NCBI RefSeq assembly: GCF_032854445.1
Contig: NC_088304.1
Location: 29,829,732-29,893,731 of the forward strand
Direction of reading: 5' to 3'
Length of the DNA: 64,000 bases
Source of the DNA: Liolophura sinensis
Lineage: Eukaryota > Mollusca > Polyplacophora > Chitonida > Chitonidae
Shown here: one piece after another, positions 14,784 to 25,500 of the stretch
Layout: each line of letters begins with the position of its first letter
Numbering within the stretch: the first letter of the stretch is position 1
Position numbers and translations under genes: made by a program
Notes under the pieces: generated by a model
Told to the model about the DNA's origin: nothing
Database searches by the model: none
Seen by the model: the letters and a program-made list of their open reading frames with translations, nothing else

Positions 14784-15968
14784 ATGGCGAAGCCCACCTT
14801 TCGTAATGTGTCTCACAATCAGACGCTTCTTGAGGCTCTGGACGCGGAAAGGCTTAAGTTTCTCGGTCCTGTGATTGGCTGGATCGTGTTTCTCATGATC
14901 GCTGGTCTCCTTGGAAACGCTCTAGTGTGTTACGTTCACGGAAAGAAGATTCAGCGTTCCACGGCGAACAACTTCATCCTGTGGTTAGCGACTCTGGATC
15001 TGTTCACGTGCTTAGTAGGCATGCCCATGGAACTGCTGGACATCACTCGCAGCTACACTTTCGACAACCCCGCTCTGTGTAAGGTGATGCGCTTCGTCAT
15101 TTATCTTGGCGTCATGACCTCTGTGGCTACTTTGGTATTCATAGCCATGGACAGGTATTTTAAGATTTGTCACCCTCTCAGGGTGTCGCCTATACGCCGT
15201 TGTAGACTAGTCATTTTCCTCTCCCTTTGCGTTGGCCTTCTTTTGGCCTGGCCTTCGCTAGTAATCTTCGGGCGCAAAAAAATGCGGGCACCCAAACAAT
15301 ATCCACGTATTTATGGCGTGGACTGCAGTATTGATGACAAACTCATACACACCGTGTACCCGACGGTGTACTTCATTATTCTGGGCACAGCGTTCCTTAC
15401 GGGTGCGACTGTTCTCATACTGCTGTATGTCATCATAGGCCGAAAGCTGTACCGGAGGAATCGTCGTCCCATTGGTGAAGATTTGTCCGCATACGACAGC
15501 AAGGCGGCCATGATTGTCCGTCTGAACTCTAGTGGCGTGAAGGCGAGCGCCGTGCCTCGGGACTCACTACAAGATTCCATCAAAAAGAAGAAGCGAAAGC
15601 GCGATAACAGGTACAATGTTTCGCGAACCAGCGCGATATTCTGTACCATCAGCGTGGTGTTCGTGATGAGTTTTCTTCCAAGCTTGGCCCTGATGACCAT
15701 GAGCACGATTTCAACATCGTTCACCGAGACTCTTTCACACGGACAGTACGTCGTATTTAGCCTCTTCCTACGGACATATTTTATTAATAATTGCGTCAAC
15801 CCAATAATCTACGGCTTTCTTAACCAACAGTTCAGAAAAGAGTGCCTTAAAGTGTTCAGAAGTTGTCTCTGCAGAGAGTCTGAAAATGACACCGAAACCT
15901 CAAATCATAGTGTGAATAAAATGATTCGCTATGTTAAAAACGGATCTATGACGAACAGCGCGACGTAA
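14784..15968 (+). CDS. Class A (rhodopsin-like) G-protein-coupled receptor, single exon
   Basis: An uninterrupted 394-codon frame encodes a seven-helix receptor. Visible landmarks are: N-glycosylation sites at N8 and N12; helix 1 with GN at 44-45; helix 2 with LATLD (D72); the C99-C181 pair expected to bridge helix 3 and extracellular loop 2; MDRY at 122-125 closing helix 3; a long basic third intracellular loop (about 219-280, KKKKRKR at 267-273); helix 6 with SFLP at 296-299; NPIIY at 339-343 closing helix 7; and CLC at 361-363 as a likely palmitoylation site. The helix 6 CWxP motif is changed (SFLP). The first ATG gives the normal short extracellular N-terminus. It should sit in the plasma membrane and couple to G proteins. 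Overall pattern is that of peptide-type receptors, but ligand and subfamily cannot be named. The lack of introns is common in lineage-expanded GPCRs. Certain as a GPCR, uncertain as to type. Confidence 0.95.
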   Translation: MAKPTFRNVSHNQTLLEALDAERLKFLGPVIGWIVFLMIAGLLGNALVCYVHGKKIQRSTANNFILWLATLDLFTCLVGMPMELLDITRSYTFDNPALCKVMRFVIYLGVMTSVATLVFIAMDRYFKICHPLRVSPIRRCRLVIFLSLCVGLLLAWPSLVIFGRKKMRAPKQYPRIYGVDCSIDDKLIHTVYPTVYFIILGTAFLTGATVLILLYVIIGRKLYRRNRRPIGEDLSAYDSKAAMIVRLNSSGVKASAVPRDSLQDSIKKKKRKRDNRYNVSRTSAIFCTISVVFVMSFLPSLALMTMSTISTSFTETLSHGQYVVFSLFLRTYFINNCVNPIIYGFLNQQFRKECLKVFRSCLCRESENDTETSNHSVNKMIRYVKNGSMTNSAT

Positions 15969-16631
15969 GATGATTGCGATTACCCGATGAAAAGAATAAT
16001 GTACACAGTATTGTAGATATCAGCGAAACATGCAGGCTGACGAATGGACAGAGTATTCCATACCCGAGAGTTATAATGTTTATATTTGTGTATTGTGCTT
16101 CGACAGTATTTCAGTGCGGATGTAATGTGCTTTAAGGTCAATCAATCTAACTCTTTTAAAACCGTTGAAAGACGCACAAGCTGTATGCAAATTGCGACGA
16201 AATAATTGTGCATATATCTAAATTACAATTCATACAGATTCTATGGCAACTTCCGTTAATGAATCAGATTTGCGGATCTCGGTCTGATAAAATATGGAGA
16301 TGTGGTTTCCGTCGAACTACAGACATGCTGGTGACCTGCACCAATTTGTGATAGTTATTAGCGTGCATGTACATGACAAATTGATTGTCTCCCAAGAATC
16401 AAATCAAATTATATATTCGGTATCTTATATGTTGTATCAGTGCCTCTCTGTGATAAAGTATTCATGCTAACCATAGCGTTGTTTGTCGTTGCCGTTAAAA
16501 TGTAACGTTAATGATGATTTTGAGGCTTCTCTGGCTCAGATGGTTAAAGCCATGTCCCACTGACCAAATAGATCCCCGAGCCTAATATCAGCTCACGTTG
16601 TCCCGACAGCGGCTTTAAGTTAGGGGATGGT

Positions 16632-16655
16632 GGGGGGGGGGGGGGGGGGGGGGGG
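16632..16655 (+). repeat. Poly-G tract (24 G)
   Basis: An uninterrupted run of G directly before the SINE head. Length may be inaccurate, since such runs assemble poorly. Confidence 0.9.
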
Positions 16656-16868
16656 CTTCCGTGGCCGAGCGGTTAGCGCGGCAGCGAGGCACAATGACTC
16701 AGGAGCCTCTCACCAAATGCGGCAGCTGTGAGTTAAAGTCCTGCTCATGCTGGCTTCTCCTCCCGTCGAACGTTCATAGGTCTCCCAGCAGCCTGCGGAT
16801 GGTCGTGGGTTTCCGGCGGGCTCTGTCGGTTTCCTTCTTCCTTAATGGAATACCAATCATATAAATCA
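16656..16868 (+). mobile_element. Family A SINE beside a 24-G run
   Basis: Head CTTCCGTGGCCGAGCGG with TTAGCG, B-box-like GTGAGTTAAAGTCC, body TGCGGATGGTCGTGGG. The usual 3' tail is missing after TTTCCTTCTTCC. The element starts directly after the poly-G run. Confidence 0.88.
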
Positions 16869-17638
16869 ACATTTGTTGGTCTACAGAGTTAAACTATACT
16901 CTTGCTAAATATTGATAGCCGTGGGTGTATTAATATATTTATACTTTGCAACGGAATTTTGTGCTACGGTGTGACAGGCTAAGAACGCCCACCGTGAATG
17001 CGACGGGTATGGTTGCAATGGCACGCCAGATATTATTTGATCAAAATCACACTTCATGGGTACATGTACCGCCATTAATTTGAACAACGTTGATAGCAAA
17101 GTTTAAGCGGGTTAGAGTCACATACTGAAGCAAACTGAAAGTGTCAGTATTGTGCGAAGGTCGGACTGATCAATCAGCTGTCTTCAGTAGACATGCGATG
17201 CTTCGGTAGTCTACCTTAGCCAGCCCAAAACACCCAAATAATTTAAAACCTGACGGACTGAATCAATCGATTTCACACCGCCTTGTCACTGATTGTGTTG
17301 ACTTTGAATCTGCTCAAAACTTCTGCCAGAATCTAGTCGTACGTCTGCTACTCACACAAAACGTGATCATCAGTGGATAGAGCTGAACGAACAACACAGG
17401 GGAGATAACCCTCACACAAGGAAACCAGTTTTAACACAAGCTTTGATTGTCGCTCAGCTAAAAGTTACACGAGCGCATTGAAACTGCCTTACTGCTTATG
17501 TAGTAAATTTGTCAAATTCAACGTCAAAAATATACATCCCCTAAATTTTGCGTGGTACATGTACCTCCACCTGTATCTTGCACCTTTCTCCACAGCATAT
17601 GAAAAAATCATCCAAGCACGACCACGATTTTTCTCACC

Positions 17639-18117
17639 TGTGGTTGCTGGAAATGATGTCCTGGCATTTTGTCACCATGGCAACCTCCATCGGGGTTGGT
17701 AGTAACACTGGGCAAAACGGTTTTAGTTCTCTCCAAAACAGACAAAAATTCTGATATGTTTTAACTCAGTGCAAATTAGCAGTGCAGACATTTGTAGTGC
17801 ATTAACAACCTAAAATCTCTGTATGGCACCATTATCTAATCAGTGCTCCTTCCCTTTTCAGCTAAGAGGCAAATCTTTGACCCAATTGCACGAATTGCGC
17901 ATGTGTGACGTATATGATGACTTGCTGGATGATATGAAACGACATAATCGCACACTAAACCTGAACGCCTATCCTACAAATAAGCGATTGTGAGAACTAA
18001 CGGAAGTTAAAATATATCAGAATTTTGTCTGTTTCGGATAAACCGAAAACTTTTTGCCCAGTGATACTACCCACCCCCATGAAGGTTGCTGGGATTTCAT
18101 TTCCAGCAACCATAGCT
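17639..18117. repeat. Long imperfect inverted repeat (hairpin-forming)
   Basis: Arm 17639-17766 and arm 18005-18117 are reverse complements with one indel of about 10-20 bases: GTTGCTGGAAATGA, GTAACACTGGGCAAAA, AACAGACAAAA, TTCTGATAT are shared. About 240 bases separate them. Could be a fold-back element or a source of double-stranded RNA. Confidence 0.8.
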
Positions 18118-18680
18118 GAGAGCTAATATCTGAAAACTATAGTTGCAATCAGTTATCTATAATAGTTATCTATAATTTCAGTTGTTCGCTGAAAGGTACA
18201 ATGAGAATAGTTGTTCTATTGAAGTGGTCCGGTACACTAAAGGTGCACTAAAAATATACAGCTCAGTCGATACAAAGTTGACGATCATTGCGGCGAACTA
18301 GCCTTTATTCAAGTCTTAGCAAACGAATGGACTATCTGCATCAATTATTAAAAACTTAATGAAGTTAATTCCGGAATTCCTAAATTGTCTATTCTGTATC
18401 ATGCCAAAGACACAAGACATTACATATTATACGGACACCGGGCCAACCAGTCATGTTGACTTGCTTTGTTCGCTCATGCTTGCTCCATTTACTAACTGCT
18501 GTGCAAGAGTGGGGGTGGGGATGGGGGGTGGGGGTACACATATTTGTTGATGATAACTGTGGTATACAACTTTATGAGTGACGTCGGGGATGGCGGTGTG
18601 TGTAGACAAAACAAATAAAACTGCCCTATTTAAATTAAGCCAGTAAAAACAGCCTTCAAGGCCATCATGATCTCACGGGT

Positions 18681-18686
18681 TTTATT
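18681..18686 (-). promoter_or_regulatory. Candidate PIPOX polyadenylation signal
   Basis: AATAAA on the minus strand about 755 bases after the PIPOX stop. A variant ATTAAA sits nearer, at 19240-19245. Either could serve; neither is proven. Confidence 0.3.
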
Positions 18687-19440
18687 TAAAAAAGATTTTG
18701 AATGTTTCGTCCCATGTACCATTCTTTTGAAGAATTCCTATTTAGTATCAGGTCTTGCTGGCATATATAATAGACCGTGATTTTCTACAGAAACACCACA
18801 AGTATATGATTCTAGTCATACTGGATCTATGCGTCTATACATTCTTAAATCAGCCGTCAACCAAAATGGACGTTACGGGTCAATAATCGTTTTTTTTTAC
18901 GACTTTTACCACAAAGAACTACGAAAGTATAAAACCTACGAAATTAAGAAAGAATCATGCAAGAAGAAGCTATCAACAGTTTTCGATGATGATGGAAAGA
19001 CGCATGGAATATTCTAGGCTAATGAAATCAGTATGTATATCGTGTACCATGCTATTTTATAACTTGTCGATAATCAAAATATGTATCTCTTTTGGCTTTT
19101 TAATTGCAACTATTCATATATACAACCTGGGGATCTTATTCAAAACGATGAATATACTCCCGCAAGCCCTGGGTTTAGCGAAACTAGAAATTGCAGGCAG
19201 TCGCCGAAGCTGAGTCAGTATCCATCGGTAATACAGATCTTTAATTTGTTGTGAGATACATTGTCTTCTGACCAAACCGAACAAGGGTGCGAATCCCTCC
19301 ATACCACCTATATGTTTTCCGGCTCAAGCCGGAATTTGGAGAAATTAGTCAAAATGGTATGCGTCTGTTAGCGGTAACCAATGGGGTTTTTTTTTGTAGG
19401 GTTAAAAAAACAGCCTGTCTGGAACCAATGGCATTTGTTT

Positions 19441-19568
19441 TTACAAGTGTGACTTTACTCCAGGGAATCGGCTTATCCTGAACGGTGTGAGATCGTAAGA
19501 TGGAGACTGTCCCAGAGAAAGCTGACCTAAAACTTTGCCGACCACCGGGGCCATCTTAAATCCATGAC
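19441..19568 (-). CDS. PIPOX: PIPOX exon 8 (C-terminus with peroxisomal signal)
   Basis: Acceptor TTATTCAATAG, then [13 protein letters not shown] to [11 protein letters not shown] and TAA at 19443-19441. SHL at the very end is a type 1 peroxisomal targeting signal; vertebrate members end in a similar tripeptide. Confidence 0.95.
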
Positions 19569-22500
19569 CTATTGAATAAACAAGAAGACACAATATAATT
19601 AAAGACATACAGCGTAGGAGATTAAAACCAGAGCAGCGACGACAGTGTGATAGACGTACATCATAGAGAGTAAAACCAGAGCAGCGACGACAGTGTGATA
19701 CACGTATAGCGTAGAGAGTAAAACCAGTGCAGCTGGCAGTGTGATAGCTGGCAAATGGACACACGTAACCGGCGAAATACGGTCTCTTGTCAATTTACCA
19801 CAGTTAGGGTTTATTCTAATTGCTCCAGTGGCCTAATGGTTAGAGCGTCCGCCTCGAAATCGGGAGGCCCGGGATCAAACCCGCATTTCGAGTCATACCA
19901 AAGACTTTAACTATGACACTTGTTGCTGTCTCGCTAGGCTCTCAGCGTAAAGGGGCTAGAACAAAGAAACAGAACTGGTTGCTCCAGTGTCACTATAATG
20001 TGACTGGGTTGGGTGTCATGTCTGGTGTCTTCGGCATGATACTTCAGTGAAGGCAAGACTTTGGTGAGATGGCCTCGCCCTGCCAAAAGCAGACACACCT
20101 AATGATTCCTGGTCGTTATCTGACTGAAAAATTGTTCCCTATTGTTAACTGTTAAACCCCAGGCATTCATTCATTCAGTCTTTAATAAAATGAACAAAGT
20201 TTCTTCACCATTAACATTTTCATAGCAAAAGGTCCCTAAAAATCGAAGTAGGCATCACTTACAACCATTCATAAATATACTTTCATTAATGTGGACCATA
20301 CTATCAGAGGTCAAGAAAGCTGACGTCCACCTCTAATTATGACACTGAATTTTGGAATAACTCTTTCTACCCATGAGTGAAAGATTACTGAAATAATGTT
20401 TCCAAAAATTCCTTCCTTCTGGTTAACATCACGAAAGATGGTGATATGACGTAAGAGTTCCTAGATACCGTCAGTATGGTTCATAAAGCCCACCAAAGTT
20501 TTGAAATATTTTAACGCCTTTCAACACTCTTTTAAAACAATCTGAAAAAATAAATGAAAGTATTTTTACGCATACTTTAAAGCTGTCTGTATGAAAAACT
20601 TCATATTTTAGCTTTCTTTTACTTTAAGTACCGTCAAACATTTGAAACTTCACTAAATCAGATCAATGTTAACAAATAGAGTTAAAATACTGAGTGTATA
20701 TCTGTACATCACACGTGATAAAGTTCGTCAGTGTTTCCCAATGGCCGGTGGTTTATTCCTGATACTCCAGTTTTCTCTACACATTAAATTGACGGACATC
20801 CTATAAGTAAAACAATTTTTGAGTACGGTAGGGCGTTAAAGAACAATCAGACGAACAAATATATAATCAATCTCCATAGCTCAACGAGTGTATAATGAGT
20901 GTTACTTCACCTGACAACCCGACTCCAATGACGATGTTTTTGCATGCGGGACTTAGCTTCACCTGAGAACCCGCCTCCTATGGCGATGTTTCTACAGGCA
21001 GGGCTTAGCTTACCCAGTGTAAAATGTGTGTTACTTCACCTGAGAACTCGGCTCTTATGGCAATGTTTCTACTGGCCGGGCTTAGCTTACCGAGTGTATA
21101 ATATGTGTTCCTTTACCTGAGAACCGAGCTCCTATGGCGATGTTTCTACAGGCCGTGCTTAGCTTACCGAGTGTATAATGTGTGTTACTTTACCTGACAA
21201 CCCGACTCCAATGACAATGTTTCTACATGAGGGACTTAGCTTCACCTGAGAACCCGCCTCCTATGGCGATGTTTTACAGGCGGGGCTTAGCTTACCGAGT
21301 GTATAATGTGTGTTACTTCACCTGAGAACCCGGCTCCTGTGACGATGTTTCTACTGGCGGGGCTTAGCTTACCCAGTGTATAATGTGTATTACTTTACGT
21401 AAGAACCTGGCTCCTATGGCGATGTTTCTACAGTCGGGGTTTATCTTACCCAGTGTATAATGTGTGTTACTTTACCCGAGAACCCGACTCCTATGAGGAT
21501 GTTTCTGCAAGCGGGGCTTAACTTACCGAGTGTATAATGTATGTCACTTTACCTGAGAACAGGGCTCCTAGGACGGTGTTTCTACAGGCGGGGCTTAGCC
21601 TACCGAGTGTATAATGTGTGTTACTTTACCTGACAACCCGACTCCAATGACAATGTTTCTACATGAGGGACTTAGCTTCACCTGAGAACCCGACTCCTAT
21701 GGCGATGTTTTACAGGCGGGGCTTAGCTTACCGAGTGTATAATGTGTGTTACTTCACCTGAGAACCCGGCTCCTGTGGCGATGTTTCTACTGGCGGGGCT
21801 AAGCCTACCGAGTGTATAATGTGTGTTACTTTACCTAAGAACAGGGCTCCTATGGCGATGTTTCTACAGGCGGGGTTTAGCTTACCGAGTGTATAATGTG
21901 TGTTCCTTTACCTGAGAACCCGGCTCCTATGGCGATGTTTCTACAGGCGGGACTTAGCTTACCCAGTGTAAAATATGTGTTCCTTTACCTGAGAACCCAG
22001 CTCCTATGACGATGTTTCTACAGGCGGGGTTTAGCTTACCGAGTGTATAATGTATGTTACTTTACTTGAGAACCCGGCTCCTATGACGGTGTTTCTACAG
22101 GCGGGGCTTAGCTTACCCAGTGTAAAATACGTGTTCCTTTACCGGAGAACCCAGCTCCTATGACAGTGTTTCTGTAGGCGGGGCTTAGATTACCCAGTGT
22201 ATAATGTGTGTTACTTTACCTAAAAACACGGCTCCTATGGCGATCTTTCTACAGGCAGGGGTTAGCTTACCGAGCGTATAATGTAACGTGTATTACTTTA
22301 CCTGAGAACCCGGCTCCTATGATGATGTTTCTATACCTGGGATGGCGATCCAGGACAAAATGGTGATCCGGCGTCATCTGGGGATATCAAACAACGTGGT
22401 ATTATTGCCTAGGTACAGTGTAAGGCCTTTTGTCTAGGATCGCAATATGAGTCTTGAGGACAGAACAGTATAAGATGCCTCTTTTTTACTAAACCCTGGG

Positions 22501-25500
22501 AGATGAGTTGGCTTGTTCCAATCCGACAACCCTCTTGGTTCGATTACTACCTAACAATCGAATGTTTTTCAAAAATTTATCCTCAATGGGCCAGAAGTTT
22601 TTCCCCCACTAACAGTGCTGACCGAGTAATCTCCCTCGAATTTATGCGCTTGATGTAGCTATAAAATTTCTTTAAAATTCTTACCGTGTACATACAAGGC
22701 TCTACAATGCTTGGTTTTTTAGCGTGAACAAAAGGCAAATGTGACCGGATATAGTCAGCTAGCTTTCCGATGACGTCATCTTGGCTGGTCTCGTCTGGAT
22801 TTTCCGGATCGGCTTCCGGTCCATCATGTAAAGCGATCTGCAGAGAGTTGAAATTTTTTTTACATGGTTCAAGTATACGTTATATGGGGAATGTATAATT
22901 AGCTGCCTGGAATAAAATTTGCCCACCTATACGTTATAAACAATATTTAATAATGTTTATTGATTCGTTAGCAAAAATTGATTAGCAAAATTATAGAACG
23001 ATACATATTCCTATTTAGGCATATTGAGCTTAGTGTCGTGTTGTTTCTTGGATGTTAGACAACCCAGAAAATAGCTAAAACATTAGACTAAAAACATCGG
23101 AATTTTTACCTGATTAATAATATGTTTACGTGCGTTCTACATTGCATTACTAATGAATGGCTTCTACACAGATAATGTTAAATGATCGCCAGATGGCAAT
23201 ACTTGTATTATGTGTAATGTATTATTCTTAATACAATATAGATTGTGCGTAGATTGAGGTAATAGACAAAAATTTCGAAATAATATTTGTGCACCCACAC
23301 ATCGAAAGGAAGCCGGATAAACGAGTGTTGGTAGCACAGTATAATAAAGAAGTTGAAAATATGGAGTTGTACTATATTTATTTATTTGATTGATTGATAT
23401 TTTACGTCGCACTCAAGAATATTTCACTGATACGATGGCGGCCAGCATTATGGTGAGAGGAAAGTGGGCAGAGGGAAATCCCAGGGGAAACCCACTACCA
23501 TCCGCAGGGTTCTGGAAGACCTCCCCACGTCCAACCAGAGAGGAAACCACCATGAACTGGACTTAACTCACAACGACCACGTCGGTGAGAGGCTTCTGAG
23601 TCATTGCACCGCGCTGGCACGCTCACCACTCGGCCACGGAGGCTCTTGTTACAGTATAGGGGTTGTAGTGTATAGGTAAAATACAATATTAATACAGAAT
23701 CAAGAGAACGGGCAATGGCCGATTTGGGACCGAGTTTTAAGTTTTATTAAGTTTTGAAACGCTAGGTGACAAGAGACATAGGTTCGATCCCATCTTTGGA
23801 GGAGATTTTTCCCAAGATACCCTGATACCAGGGACTTAGGTGATAGTAGAAATTCGTCGGTGATCCCCTGTGTTTTGGATGAAGTTCGCTTCCACTAATA
23901 GGCCCAAAAGATGTGTAAAAGAGAGAGTTCGCTAACAAGGTCGATCAAGTGGTTAGCGTGCGAGCGCAGCACAATGTTCCAAGAGCCTCTCAATGTAATC
24001 GCTCTGCGTTCAAATCCAGCTCATGCCGGCTTCCCCTTCGGTCGTACATGGGAAGGCCCGCCAGCAATCTGCGAATGGTCTTGTCTTTCCCCGGACTCCG
24101 TTTCCTCCTACCATAATGCTGGCAGCCGTTGTATAAATGAAACATTCCTGAGTATGGCGTAAAATACAAATCAGATAAATAATATAACAAAGGGCGTCCC
24201 GTTTTTTCCATCCATACAATTTGCAACCATCCAATGAAAAGTATATATAGTTACAGTATAATATAGTACATGTACACTTAACCTTAACGTGACCCGGGTA
24301 CTCGGCTGACGGGGAATGGTACACGTAGTTTTCGTCCGCGTCAGGGCCAATCTTTTCCGACATGCACGGCGCCGATTTGTCCTCGATACTCATCCCGCCA
24401 TTCGGCGCCACACGCCAATACGGCAGATAAGTCCGCAAAGTCTGTAGAAAAGAAAATTCGGCGACAGCTGTCTCATAACATTTACCTATGAAAATATTCA
24501 AAACAGCTTATGACTGGAATAGAAGGAATAGAAGGAACAACCTCATCCGCATCGTTTGAGTTGTTCTTTAACCCCTTAGTAGGGACAGATACATAACATG
24601 CCTACTAATAAAATGCAATTACTCAAAATTACTCGCTCGCGTTCATTTCGTCAACACCTGGTTTATTTCTGGTCTGAGTCTGCTGACAATAATATGAATG
24701 AATCTGGCATTGGGGTCTACATGTCCCGTTAAATACTGAACGAAACAGTATTACATACATGTTACATGTGCTTTCTACATGGAATGTAATTTGCGTTGTT
24801 TGCGAGATTCAGCAGTTGAGATTTTCACTATACCAAACCAGCTGAAGCCGAAACAAACAAGACGTGAAGAACTGCATATATATTCCTATATAGCCCCACT
24901 GAATGAAATGCTGAAATGTTTTTTGACGTACAGCTGCAATTTCACCAGGAAATTTCTTCAGTCATTTCCAACCGCATTTTAATTCACATTGATGGCCGAT
25001 GAGGCCTGCACGTGTACAACTCTTCGTAATTCAGTGTAACTTCTTGGAAACTAATCCAGGTGTATGTAGTGGAAATGAAGAGCTCTTTGTTGTCTTGTAC
25101 CTTAATCTAGTAGTAACCGGTTTTATTAAATCCCGAAACAAATAATGATGAAATTCTATCAATGACCATCGCTGTTAGTTCAAGTCCAGCTTATGCTGGT
25201 TTCCCATTCAGTCGGACGTGGGAAACTCTGTCAGCAACCTGCGGATCGTCGTGGGTTTCCGCCGAGCTCTGTTCGGTTTCCTCTCATCATAATGCTGGTC
25301 GAATATAAGTGAAATATTCTTGGATACTTCACCAACCAAATAAATAAATCTATCAATGAAGTCTTTCTGAGGAATAGAAGTACAGACGGTAGAGATGTCA
25401 ATGTCAGATGTCAGATGTAGGCAAGTAGGCCTACACTGGAGCGTTCAGTTCTTCACTAAGACTTTTAAGGAGATTTAAGAATCAAAATGACTTGCATGTA

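Noticed and set aside
15311-15799. 162-codon minus-strand frame opposite the GPCR
   Set aside because: Antisense shadow of a well supported receptor; no features of its own.
16661-16735. tRNA-like sequence GGCCGAGCGGTTAGCG
   Set aside because: Promoter boxes belong to a SINE head; no proper acceptor stem, and SINE body follows. The same holds for 19830, 4215-4290 and 23600.
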